Part shown: positions 43,545-52,155 of the stretch, one piece after another
Position numbering within the stretch: the first letter of the stretch is position 1
Layout: the number at the start of each line of letters is the position of its first letter
Assembly: GCA_018668255.1 (NCBI GenBank)
Contig: JABISZ010000072.1
Location: forward strand, 1-64,000
DNA: 64,000 nt
DNA from: Pseudomonadota bacterium
GTDB taxonomy: Bacteria; Pseudomonadota; Gammaproteobacteria; Ga0077536
Direction of reading: 5' to 3'
Translations under genes and position numbers: made by a program
Notes under the pieces: model-generated
Told to the model about the DNA's origin: nothing
The model's input: only the letters and a program-made list of their open reading frames with translations
The model's database searches: none

Positions 43545-46148
43545 ATGTCAGAGAAAAACCCGTCAATAATTTCTGTGGAAAGCCTGAAGTCTGCACGCGC
43601 AAAAATATTGAATACGGCTGAGAAAAGACTTTATGGACGACAAGGAGGAAGAGCAATCGTGAAAATGCTCAGTTCTTCTGTGGATACTTTTTTAATTGAT
43701 CTTTGGACTCAAGTGGGTGGCAGTGATCATACTAATGTTGACCTCGTAGCGGTAGGCGGTTATGGCCGGTCAGAGCTTTGTCCTCACTCTGACTGGGATA
43801 TTCTTTTCTTGGTTGCTGAAGGCAATAACACTAACGTAAGTCAAAAAATTCAGTCCTTCATTCAATGTATATGGGACTCTGGAGCAGTGTTGGGTCACGC
43901 TGTAAGGACGCCTAGAGAGGCGCGTGAATTCAGTAAGACAGATCACCATAGCCGCACAGCATTGATGGAGAGCCGACTTGTTAGTGGTTCCGGCATGCTA
44001 TATAAAGAGCTACAAAACTATATCCATCCCCAACATTGGAGTAAGAAAAAACGATTCGACTTTTGCATCACAAAAATGGAAGAGTGCAAGGTTCGAAGAC
44101 GGTCTCAGGGCGGGACTGCTTTTGTGATGGAGCCAGACTGCAAGAATGGTCAAGGTGGTTTGAGAGATGTCAGCACAATTTTCTGGCTCGCAATGGGGTG
44201 GTATGGGGTGCCTAAAGCCAGAGAGTTATTGCGAAAAGGTTTGGTAGATGAAGCTGAGTTCAGCGGGTTTGTAAGTGGACGAGATTTTTTATGGCGGGTG
44301 CGCTCAGGGCTTCATTTTCTTGCGGGTAGAGAGAACGATCGCTTGCTTTTTAGTTATCAAACAGAACTAGCTACGAGCTTTCGTTATCGTGATAGCGAAA
44401 AATCTAGCGCGGTCGAACGTTTTCTTAAGAATTATTTTTTAAATGTAAGACGAATAGACGATCTTACCAGTTTGTTTCTACAACACTTCGAAGAGGAAAT
44501 TTCTCCGCCTTCGAAATTTTCGCGGCGTATTTCTTTAGGACAAGGTATTCAACTGAGAAAGAATCAAGTAAGCATTTCTGATGTAAGTGAGTTTACTGCG
44601 AACCCATTAAATCTCCTCAGTATCTTTAGCCTTGCACAAGAAAAAGAGAGATATTTAGATAGCAAGGCATTGCGTATCATTAAGAAAAATGCTGCTCTTG
44701 TCGGTTCTGAAGTCCGTAACTCGCGAGAAGGGAATAGTATTTTTTTAAGCATTCTTCGTTCGGGTAGGAATGTGACTACGGCTCTGAGTCAAATGCACGA
44801 AACTGGAATTCTAGGACAATTTTGTCCAGAATTTAAGAGAATTACAGGTCATGGACAGTTTGACCGGTACCATCATTATACCGTAGATGCTCATACTATC
44901 CGCGCTATAGATATCCTGCGTGATTTTAGGACAGGGAGTGGTCAATATATCGAGATGCCTTTGGCCTCGGAGCTTATGAGAGAACTGGAACGTCCAGAAT
45001 TACTTTATATAGCTTTGTTATTTCATGACATAGCAAAAGGTCGAGGTGGAGATCACTCGGTTATAGGTGAGAGCTTAGCTAAGAAGTTTTGTAAAAGACT
45101 AAGACTGTCGATTGATGATCAGGAGATTGTTGGTTGGCTAGTATTACATCACCTTCGTTTATCGAAAACTGCGCAACATTATGACCTTACTGATCGAGAG
45201 GTCATTGCAGATTTTAGTAACTTTGTGGGTGATCGAGAACGGCTCATCTATCTCTTTGTTCTGACTGTGGCGGATGTAACAGCTGTTGGCCCGGGTACCT
45301 GGACGGAATGGAAAGGACATCTTTTTACTCAGCTATTTCGCGCTTCAGAATCTTATTTAAGAATGGGCGAAGTGGTTCCAATAAATGAAGCAGAGCGTTT
45401 GCGTATCAGAAAGAGAAGTGTTCTAAAAAATACAATTCCTAGTGAAAAAAAAATGGTCAGCAAAATGTTAGATGTTTTTACTAATACACTGACTATGCGC
45501 TACACCCCTGGTTTTCTTTTGATACTATGCCGCCTGCTTGGGAATGACTCTGGCGTTCATTTCATCTCCAATAAAGAGGGTGGATATACCCAAATGCTGA
45601 CATGGGGAATAGATAGATCAAGATTGTTTTTCGAGCTAACTTCAACGCTTGCCGATGCCAACACCATTATTCTTGTGGCTCATGCCTATGCATTGCGAGA
45701 TGGAAGGGTTTTAGATGAGTTTCAGATTACAGATGCAAAAGGTGCCGCAATTACTGAGAAAGGACAGTTAGAAAGAATTAAGCAGCGTGTTATTGATGCG
45801 CATGCTGGTAAAGCATATCAGGTGTCTAGAGAGCCAATTAAGCTCGATGTACTTATGGAGTCTGTACCAGTAAGTGTTCGACATCATGAAGCAGCCGCAT
45901 TAAGCCTCACCGCGGTGGAAGTTGTCGCAGCTGACCGAAAAGGATTGTTGTCTCTATTAGCAAAGGCAATTTCAGATTCAGGTGTGAGTATTCGCGGAGC
46001 GAATATCACTACTTTTGGGGCTCAAGTTGTCGACGTTTTTTTCTTAAGCGATCAAGGTGGCCAAAAGCTAGACGAGAGTTCCTTGTCTGCCGTGATCTCC
46101 AGTTTAGAGTCTGTCGCCCGGTTAGAAAAACCCTCTATACAAAGTTAG
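43545..46148 (+). CDS. glnD: [Protein-PII] uridylyltransferase/uridylyl-removing enzyme
   Basis: An 867-residue bifunctional nitrogen sensor that adds UMP to PII proteins when glutamine is low and removes it when glutamine is high. Domains in order: nucleotidyltransferase with GGYGR (71-75) and Asp83/Asp85 in HSDWD; central GQGGLRDV region; HD hydrolase with FHDIAKGRGGDHS; two C-terminal ACT domains (TADRKGLLSLLAKAIS). The length fits the family. Its usual neighbours (map, dapD, glnB) are absent, and it lies between gloB and catabolic genes, so its position is atypical. Confidence 0.97.
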   Translation: MSEKNPSIISVESLKSARAKILNTAEKRLYGRQGGRAIVKMLSSSVDTFLIDLWTQVGGSDHTNVDLVAVGGYGRSELCPHSDWDILFLVAEGNNTNVSQKIQSFIQCIWDSGAVLGHAVRTPREAREFSKTDHHSRTALMESRLVSGSGMLYKELQNYIHPQHWSKKKRFDFCITKMEECKVRRRSQGGTAFVMEPDCKNGQGGLRDVSTIFWLAMGWYGVPKARELLRKGLVDEAEFSGFVSGRDFLWRVRSGLHFLAGRENDRLLFSYQTELATSFRYRDSEKSSAVERFLKNYFLNVRRIDDLTSLFLQHFEEEISPPSKFSRRISLGQGIQLRKNQVSISDVSEFTANPLNLLSIFSLAQEKERYLDSKALRIIKKNAALVGSEVRNSREGNSIFLSILRSGRNVTTALSQMHETGILGQFCPEFKRITGHGQFDRYHHYTVDAHTIRAIDILRDFRTGSGQYIEMPLASELMRELERPELLYIALLFHDIAKGRGGDHSVIGESLAKKFCKRLRLSIDDQEIVGWLVLHHLRLSKTAQHYDLTDREVIADFSNFVGDRERLIYLFVLTVADVTAVGPGTWTEWKGHLFTQLFRASESYLRMGEVVPINEAERLRIRKRSVLKNTIPSEKKMVSKMLDVFTNTLTMRYTPGFLLILCRLLGNDSGVHFISNKEGGYTQMLTWGIDRSRLFFELTSTLADANTIILVAHAYALRDGRVLDEFQITDAKGAAITEKGQLERIKQRVIDAHAGKAYQVSREPIKLDVLMESVPVSVRHHEAAALSLTAVEVVAADRKGLLSLLAKAISDSGVSIRGANITTFGAQVVDVFFLSDQGGQKLDESSLSAVISSLESVARLEKPSIQS

Positions 46149-46153
46149 AGGGT
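46126..46153 (-). terminator. Rho-independent terminator of the NTF2-like gene
   Basis: On the minus strand ACCCTCTA (46153-46146), an eight-base loop and TAGAGGGT (46137-46130) form an 8-bp perfect stem followed by five Ts (46130-46126). It lies 12 bases after the stop of the NTF2-like gene and overlaps the end of convergent glnD. Confidence 0.8.
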
Positions 46154-46164
46154 CACCCGATTGA

Positions 46165-46551
46165 TTAGGGTTTTTGTTTACGCATTGAGTTTTTGATTAA
46201 TATTTTACCGTCTTTGAATGTGTAGACGTCACATCCTCTAGCTTTTACCTTGGTTCCATCTGTCTTTCTCGTGCCGGTGAAAATCCATTCGCTACAGCCG
46301 CGGTCACCCAAAATGATATCTTCTCCGATTGCTTCAAAGTGAGCATCTGGGTAACCAATCCAGAGGCTCGCAAATCCCTCTCGTACTTTTTCAGTTCCCG
46401 TCCATAACGCGCCTTCAGTTTCTAACCCTACTGATGCCATAAATACGCAGTCGTCGGCCATATGACTCATTAATTTATCTATATCTTTGTCATTCCAGGC
46501 TTGTGTAAATGATGCGAGGAATTCTGGAGTGACTTGATTTTCTTGTGCCAT
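46165..46551 (-). CDS. NTF2/SnoaL-like family protein
   Basis: A 128-residue cone-fold protein. Seen: TQAWNDKDIDKLMSHMADDCVF, WTGTEKVREGF, AIGEDIILG and a final strand KDGKILIKN. This is the ketosteroid-isomerase-like arrangement used by many small binding proteins and isomerases. It is a single gene, convergent with glnD, with its own terminator. Function unknown. Confidence 0.87.
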   Translation of the reverse strand: MAQENQVTPEFLASFTQAWNDKDIDKLMSHMADDCVFMASVGLETEGALWTGTEKVREGFASLWIGYPDAHFEAIGEDIILGDRGCSEWIFTGTRKTDGTKVKARGCDVYTFKDGKILIKNSMRKQKP

Positions 46552-46745
46552 GACGTGGTTGCTTTCCTTATTCGATTTAAAATATGTAGCCAGAAGTATG
46601 GCTAAATCCTAGTGCTGTTCTGTTTGCTGATAGGTCTTCCCTAAGTATAAAATATTGTTGTGCGATCCAGCAAGGCGATTTCTTATAATCCTGGTGTGAT
46701 TGGCAGCGTCTACAACGTCATAGTTAGAATAAGAGGATAAGGTTT

Positions 46746-48251
46746 ATGACAGTAAAGCGACCGAATTTGGACGAGATACAAGCCATTGGTAAGCAACTAC
46801 ATATGCAGCTGGATTCGGAAGAAGCGAAAACTCTGAAAGAGCTACTTGAGAGCAACCTCGCCGTTTACGATGTGTTAGATAGTATTCCAGAAGATGTGCC
46901 ACCGATACTCTATCCGAGAGATTCGGGTTTTGAACCAGATAAAGAAGACAACCCGTATAATGCCTGGTATTGGAAGACGGAGATACAAGGTGAATTAACA
47001 GGTCCGTTACGGGGTAAGCGGATTGCGTTCAAAGATAATATTATGGTGGCGTCAACTCCGATGATGAACGGCTCTTCGACCTTAGAAGGGTACATTCCTG
47101 AAGTAGATGCGACTGCAGTGACGCGAGTACTCGCATCTGGAGGTACAGTAGTAGGAAAGGCACATTCAGAATATTTCTGCACTTCTGGAGGAAGCCACAC
47201 GAATGCGAAAGGACCTGTGTTAAATCCGCATGACATCAGTCGTACTGCAGGAGGATCGTCGAGTGGTTGTGGGGCGCTGTTAGCAGCTGGTGAGATCGAT
47301 ATGGCAGTTGGTACCGATCATGGGGGTTCATGCCGAATTCCCGCTTCTTTCTGCGGTGTCGTGGGGCTGAAACCAACCTTTGGCTTGGTTCCATACACTG
47401 GAGTCATGCCTATCGACATGACGATTGACTACGTCGGGCCTATGACTAAAAGTGTTGAAGATAACGCTTTGCTTTTGGGTGTTCTGGCTGGTGCAGATGG
47501 CGTTGATAACAACCAGGCTAGAATCCAGGTCAGTAATTATTTAGATGGTTTGGACGAAGGGGTCAGCGGGTTGAGGATCGGTGTGGTGAGAGAGGGCTTT
47601 GGGCACGACAACTCTGATCCTCAGGTAGATCTATGTGTTCGCAATGCCGCCGCTAGATTGAAAAGTTTAGGAGCAGAGGTTGAAGAAATTTCAATTCCTA
47701 TGCATTCGGTTAGCGCGGCTATATGGACACCTATCTATATAGAAGGGTTAGTCGATTCTATGATGCATGATAATGGCTATGGTAAGAACAGAAGAGGTGG
47801 GTATGTGGCGAGTTTGATGTCCTACCATTCGAATTGGAGAACTCAAACTCATAAATTCGGTCCACAAACTAAGCTGGTTATGCTGACTGGTGAGTATATG
47901 AGCCAGACTTATGGTGGAAAGTATTATGCCAAAGCTCAGAACTTGCGTTCTCGTCTGACGGCAGCTTACGATGAAGCGCTTTCAAAATGTGATATTTTAT
48001 TAATGCCAACACTGCCTATCACAGCACCACCTATCCCTGCGTCTTCGGCGTCGCCCGGGGAGATCGTCTCTCGAGCTCTTGAAATGGTGCCTAATACCCC
48101 AGCGACAGATTTGACTGGACACCCATCTATTTCGATACCCTGCGGAGAAGTAGAGAACCTACCCGTTGGATTAATGTTGGTTGGGCGTCCTTTTGAAGAG
48201 AAGTTGGTCTATAAAGCTGCCCACGCCTTTGAGCAATCCGAAAGTAATTAA
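46746..48251 (+). CDS. Amidase (amidase-signature family)
   Basis: A 501-residue amidase. Seen: catalytic Lys in AFKDN, the Ser-rich loop TAGGSSSGCGALLAAG and TDHGGSCRIPASFCGVVG with the nucleophilic Ser. The N-terminal ~80 residues hold a helical segment before the core. It is longer than, and not closely matched to, the amidase at 27722. It lies 18 bases before an alpha/beta hydrolase gene, so both are probably co-transcribed. Substrate unknown. Confidence 0.92.
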   Translation: MTVKRPNLDEIQAIGKQLHMQLDSEEAKTLKELLESNLAVYDVLDSIPEDVPPILYPRDSGFEPDKEDNPYNAWYWKTEIQGELTGPLRGKRIAFKDNIMVASTPMMNGSSTLEGYIPEVDATAVTRVLASGGTVVGKAHSEYFCTSGGSHTNAKGPVLNPHDISRTAGGSSSGCGALLAAGEIDMAVGTDHGGSCRIPASFCGVVGLKPTFGLVPYTGVMPIDMTIDYVGPMTKSVEDNALLLGVLAGADGVDNNQARIQVSNYLDGLDEGVSGLRIGVVREGFGHDNSDPQVDLCVRNAAARLKSLGAEVEEISIPMHSVSAAIWTPIYIEGLVDSMMHDNGYGKNRRGGYVASLMSYHSNWRTQTHKFGPQTKLVMLTGEYMSQTYGGKYYAKAQNLRSRLTAAYDEALSKCDILLMPTLPITAPPIPASSASPGEIVSRALEMVPNTPATDLTGHPSISIPCGEVENLPVGLMLVGRPFEEKLVYKAAHAFEQSESN

Positions 48252-48269
48252 AAAAAGAAGGATACTACA

Positions 48270-49034
48270 GTGATTTTAGGACACGAACTTTACGGCTCAG
48301 GATCAGAAGGTGTCATCGTAATGCATGACTTCTATGGTTGCCGAGACACTTGGGAATTTGCGCGTAATTTTTTTGATACCTCTAGATTCACTTATGCTTT
48401 TGTCGAGGTTCGAGGCTATGGAGAGTCCCGCAATATTCCAGGAGACTATACACCTGCGGAAGCGGCGGCCGATATTCTCGCTTTAGCTGACAATGTAGGA
48501 TGGGAGAAATTCCATATAGTAGGACATTCGATGAGTGGGATGCTAGCTCAGAGAGTAGTATTAGACGGCGGCTCACGTATCAAATCCGCGATACTAAATA
48601 CCCCTGTAGCTGCCTCTGGGTTAAGTTTTACTCCTGAAGGTTTTGAGATTATTAAAGGCTCGATTGTTAGCAATGAGATGTTAGAGAAAGCCTTCGATGC
48701 TTTGACTGGAGAGCGACTGTGTGATGAATGGATAGCATTTAAGGTTCGACAGACCCGCGCTTCTAGATTAATGAAGGCGCAACATGGCTACCTTGAAAGT
48801 CTTTCGAATCAGGGGTTTTTAGATGAAATTGAGGGGAATACCACTCCGATGTTAGTTATTGGGGGAGAGTATGATATGGAACCCTTTACACCAAAGATAT
48901 TGGAAGAGACTTTTTTGAGTTGGTACCCTAACGCAGAACTTGTTATTTCTGGAAATGCTGCTCACTATCCGCAACAGGAGACTCCTGTTTACGTAGCTAC
49001 GGTAATGAATGAGTTTCTTGCTCGGCAGATTTGA
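48270..49034 (+). CDS. Alpha/beta hydrolase
   Basis: A 254-residue alpha/beta hydrolase. Seen: VMHDFYGCRDTW (oxyanion region), VEVRGYGES, nucleophile elbow GHSMSG and catalytic His in GNAAHYPQQET. The start is GTG at 48270 with AAGGAT eight bases upstream. It follows the amidase by 18 bases. Such enzymes act on esters, lactones or C-C bonds; no specificity is visible. Confidence 0.9.
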   Translation: MILGHELYGSGSEGVIVMHDFYGCRDTWEFARNFFDTSRFTYAFVEVRGYGESRNIPGDYTPAEAAADILALADNVGWEKFHIVGHSMSGMLAQRVVLDGGSRIKSAILNTPVAASGLSFTPEGFEIIKGSIVSNEMLEKAFDALTGERLCDEWIAFKVRQTRASRLMKAQHGYLESLSNQGFLDEIEGNTTPMLVIGGEYDMEPFTPKILEETFLSWYPNAELVISGNAAHYPQQETPVYVATVMNEFLARQI

Positions 49035-49097
49035 GGCTGAGATCTGACCGCAACATAGGAAGACGGTTCCCTAGGTATTTCGATGGCTTGAGATATT

Positions 49098-49511
49098 TCA
49101 GGCGGGTTTGAAAAAAGGAAGTGTCAACTCTTTATCTATAAGCTCGAAGCCTGCTCGTACAGGGAGTCCTAACCGAATATTGAGAGTAGTTGAATGTCTG
49201 AAGGGAGCTACTAGGCGAGGGCCTTCTTCAAGCTGAACTGTTAACAGGGTATATGGGGCATCATCAGAAAATGCAGGGTGAAAAGTATGATGGCAGACCG
49301 TCCAGCTATATATGAGACCTGCCTCAGAAACTTCCTTCCAATCGAACTGCATTGAGTGACAAGCATCACACATTGGTCGAGGATAATGCCGCAGGAGTAA
49401 GCAGCTCTTACAGCGCTGAATTAAAAGCTTATGAGATTTCAGACCTGTCCAATAGGGCTCGCTCAATGTTGTAATGAGTGGGCGTGGTCGGGAGGATATC
49501 GTGCTGTTCAT
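49098..49511 (-). CDS. DUF35 OB-fold zinc-ribbon protein (thiolase partner)
   Basis: A 137-residue Zn-ribbon/OB-fold protein. Cys34, Cys37, Cys48 and Cys51 form the ribbon (CKSC and CDAC), followed by an OB-fold domain. DUF35 proteins bind acyl-CoA and form complexes with SCP-2-type thiolases or thiolase-like aldolases. It starts five bases after the thiolase-like gene, as expected for such a complex. Last gene of the four-gene minus operon. Confidence 0.92.
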   Translation of the reverse strand: MNSTISSRPRPLITTLSEPYWTGLKSHKLLIQRCKSCLLLRHYPRPMCDACHSMQFDWKEVSEAGLIYSWTVCHHTFHPAFSDDAPYTLLTVQLEEGPRLVAPFRHSTTLNIRLGLPVRAGFELIDKELTLPFFKPA

Positions 49512-49516
49512 TTTCT

Positions 49517-50674
49517 CTACCGATGTAATATGGCGATGGAGCCGTCGCCTAGATCACCAAATCCAGTCACGAGCCCAACTTCTGCGCCTTTTATTTGGCG
49601 TTCACCACAGTGCCCCCTAAGTTGCCGAACAAGTTCATTTATATGGTTCATCCCGGCCATATGTGCCTCAGACAGCAGGCCACCGTGAGTATTTATCGGT
49701 AAACACCCGCTACGCTTTAGAGCTCCACTAGCGACAAAATCACCACCTTCTCCTTTTTTACAGAAACCTAAGTCTTCGAGCTGACACAACACAATATAGG
49801 TGAAGCAGTCATAAATTTGGGCGACATCGATATCAGACAGTTCCACGCCAGCATTTTTAAATGCAATGGGTGCGGCTTTAGAAATCCCCAAAGTGGTCAT
49901 CAAAGGACGTTGCGTAATCGCACTAGGAGAGTCTGGATGTCCCTCAGCAACCCCTCCTATATAAATTGGCATATGTTTCATGTCACGAGCAGACTCCGCA
50001 CTACTCACTATGACCGCAGCTGCTCCAAAGCTCTCGAGAGAGCAATCAAATAGTCTCAGGGGATCGGCGATCATGCGTGAGTTCTGATGGTCATTTATTA
50101 GCATTGGCTTGCGCATGATTGCACGGTCGTTTAGTTGCGCGTTTGCTCTACAGACCATTGCTATTTCCGCAAAATGTTCGCTTTTTGTGCCGTATAATTC
50201 CATGTGGCGTCTCGCCATAGGAGCATAAAACTGTGCCGGAGCATTTGCTCCAACCGGCATTTCAAATTCTGCAACCACATGCATTTGTGGCATTTCCGCT
50301 AGACGCGAAGTTATCCGTCCTTCGTTGCCCATAGCGTTGCTTCGCCCTAGACATACCAGTACATTATTTGCCACACCAGTTGTTACAGCCATTGCCGCTG
50401 TTTGCAACGCGGCCACTGGACTGGCTCCTCCTAGTGGAGTTGTCGCAGAGTATCTTAGATCGTCGATTCCAAAATTTGTGGCGATAGCTTCGGCTGTGAC
50501 CCCTTGTGAGCTGTAAGGAATAATGCCATCTATATCTTTAGGCGTTAAGCCCGCGTCATTTACCGCCGATAAAGAAGCCTCTAAAACCAGTTCCAGAGCG
50601 CTTTTTTCAGTGGACTTATAATATAAGGTCTCTCCCACTCCCGTTATTGTCGATTTGTCTTTAAGAGAAGCCAT
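49517..50674 (-). CDS. SCP-2-type thiolase-like protein without the catalytic cysteine
   Basis: A 385-residue thiolase-fold protein of the lipid-transfer (SCP-x) branch. Seen: ITGVGETLYYKS, the A-helix segment AVNDAGLTPKDIDGII, GGASPVAALQTAAMAVTTG where normal thiolases have a Cys nucleophile, and HGGLLSEAHMAGMNH near the C-terminus. The nucleophilic Cys is missing, so a standard acetyl-CoA C-acyltransferase reaction is unlikely. Cys-less members with a DUF35 partner (such as the steroid-side-chain aldolase Ltp2) carry out retro-aldol cleavage. This assignment is inference from the operon and the missing residue. Confidence 0.88.
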   Translation of the reverse strand: MASLKDKSTITGVGETLYYKSTEKSALELVLEASLSAVNDAGLTPKDIDGIIPYSSQGVTAEAIATNFGIDDLRYSATTPLGGASPVAALQTAAMAVTTGVANNVLVCLGRSNAMGNEGRITSRLAEMPQMHVVAEFEMPVGANAPAQFYAPMARRHMELYGTKSEHFAEIAMVCRANAQLNDRAIMRKPMLINDHQNSRMIADPLRLFDCSLESFGAAAVIVSSAESARDMKHMPIYIGGVAEGHPDSPSAITQRPLMTTLGISKAAPIAFKNAGVELSDIDVAQIYDCFTYIVLCQLEDLGFCKKGEGGDFVASGALKRSGCLPINTHGGLLSEAHMAGMNHINELVRQLRGHCGERQIKGAEVGLVTGFGDLGDGSIAILHR

Positions 50675-50683
50675 CTTATGCTT

Positions 50684-51346
50684 TTATGATAGCCCGACGA
50701 CTGGAATAAGTGCGCCATGAATGTCTTTCGCTTTGTCAGAAGCTAAAAAGCACATAAGTTCTGCAACACTGACGGGCGAAACCCATGCGCTGAAATCGGC
50801 ATCAGGCATATCAATTCGGTTTGTGGGGGTATCTATTATGCTAGGTAGTATTGCATTTACATTGACGTCAAATGACCGGACTTCTTGAGAAATAGTTTCT
50901 GTGAGTCGCATGACTGTATTTTTTGCTGTGATATATGCCCCCATCATTGCTTGCCCTTGAATAGCGGCGTTTGCACCAATATTAATTATGGAGCCATTCC
51001 TGTTCTCAATCATCTGGGGAAGGGTTGCCGTCACCATGTTGCGCATAGTTTTAACATTCACATTATTCATGTGTTCCCATTCCTCTTCGCTGGTCATCGC
51101 CACTGAGTTGCCCATACTAAAGGCTCCAGCGATATTAAAGATGGCATCAATTTTGCCTTGAGATGCAAGGCAGATTTCTACAGCTGCTAAGTCAGTAAGA
51201 TCAACACAAAATTGAGAAATGCTTTTGTTTGTGAAATCTATGTCTAATTCAACAACTGCGGCACCATAGCTCTTCGCAATTTGGGTTGCGGCTTTTCCAA
51301 GTGTTCCGTTAGCACCGGTTATTAATATATTTTTCCCGTCGAGCAT
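50684..51346 (-). CDS. SDR-family oxidoreductase
   Basis: A short 220-residue SDR. Seen: LITGANGTLGK cofactor loop, FNIAGAF at the NNAG position, YITAKNT (Tyr and Lys at the YxxxK position) and a final GALIPVVG. It lies nine bases before the thiolase-like gene and 22 after the HD gene, in the same operon. Probably oxidises a hydroxyacyl intermediate, which is inference. Confidence 0.9.
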   Translation of the reverse strand: MLDGKNILITGANGTLGKAATQIAKSYGAAVVELDIDFTNKSISQFCVDLTDLAAVEICLASQGKIDAIFNIAGAFSMGNSVAMTSEEEWEHMNNVNVKTMRNMVTATLPQMIENRNGSIINIGANAAIQGQAMMGAYITAKNTVMRLTETISQEVRSFDVNVNAILPSIIDTPTNRIDMPDADFSAWVSPVSVAELMCFLASDKAKDIHGALIPVVGLS

Positions 51347-51368
51347 ACCGTCTCTCTTTATTGTTTTT

Positions 51369-51968
51369 CTATTTGATGGTTGTGTAAATCGTATTTTTTG
51401 CTTCCGAAAATATTTTTTTAACCATAGGAATAAATAGTTCGATGTCTAACAAGGGTTTTTCTGAGTCGAATGCAGGCCCATCGTATTTACTAATGAATTC
51501 TTCTGTATGGTCATAGTAGGGAGAGCTTTTATATCTGTCACGCATATTTCGGTCCATCCCTAGATGGTGGAAAAATTGGTACCCCTGAAAGATTCCGTGA
51601 TGTTTTACCATCCAATGATTCTTTTCCGAGACAAAAGGAAATAATATCGCAGCAGCAATATCTGGATGATTTGCGCTGCCAAGAGTGTCCCCTATATCGT
51701 GGAGCAGCGCACAAACCACATATTCTTCATCTCTCCCGTCATTCGCGGCAAGCTCAGCGGTTTGTAGGGAATGCTGCAGCCTATCAATAGGGAAACCTCC
51801 ATAGTCATTCTGCAGTAGCATAAGATGATTTATGACCCGCTCTGGCAAACCAGCGAAAAATTTCCTGTGTTCTGCCCGTATGATTTCCCAATCATCGGCT
51901 GTACTTTTATCCATCGATTTGAAACGCGACTTACTAACATCAGCCGCCGGATGATTTAATGTGCCCAT
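51369..51968 (-). CDS. HD-domain protein resembling PhnZ/TmpB-type diiron oxygenases
   Basis: A 199-residue HD-superfamily protein. Visible candidate metal ligands are His66 (LQHSLQTAELA), His90-Asp91 (LLHDIG), His101, His118/123/124 (KNHWMVKHHG) and Asp163 in KYDGPAFD. The LQHSLQ, LLHDIG and YDGPxF pattern recalls the phosphonate oxygenase PhnZ and related mixed-valence diiron oxygenases rather than ordinary HD phosphohydrolases. The ATG follows AAGGAA by eight bases. First gene of the operon HD - SDR - thiolase-like - DUF35. The reaction is unknown; hydrolase activity cannot be excluded. Confidence 0.82.
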   Translation of the reverse strand: MGTLNHPAADVSKSRFKSMDKSTADDWEIIRAEHRKFFAGLPERVINHLMLLQNDYGGFPIDRLQHSLQTAELAANDGRDEEYVVCALLHDIGDTLGSANHPDIAAAILFPFVSEKNHWMVKHHGIFQGYQFFHHLGMDRNMRDRYKSSPYYDHTEEFISKYDGPAFDSEKPLLDIELFIPMVKKIFSEAKNTIYTTIK

Positions 51969-52155
51969 CAGTTAATTCCTTCTAGGTGGGTTTTCTCTCA
52001 AAACATTATCCCTCCACCTATTCAAAGATACCTATATTTGGACAAGAAATTAAGGCCTAAGTTGATTTCACCTCTTTTTTTACAAATAGGTGTCTTTATT
52101 TGGTTGCGTGGCATAATCATAGTTGGCTGGTTCTAGTAATTTCGATGGAGGTTGG

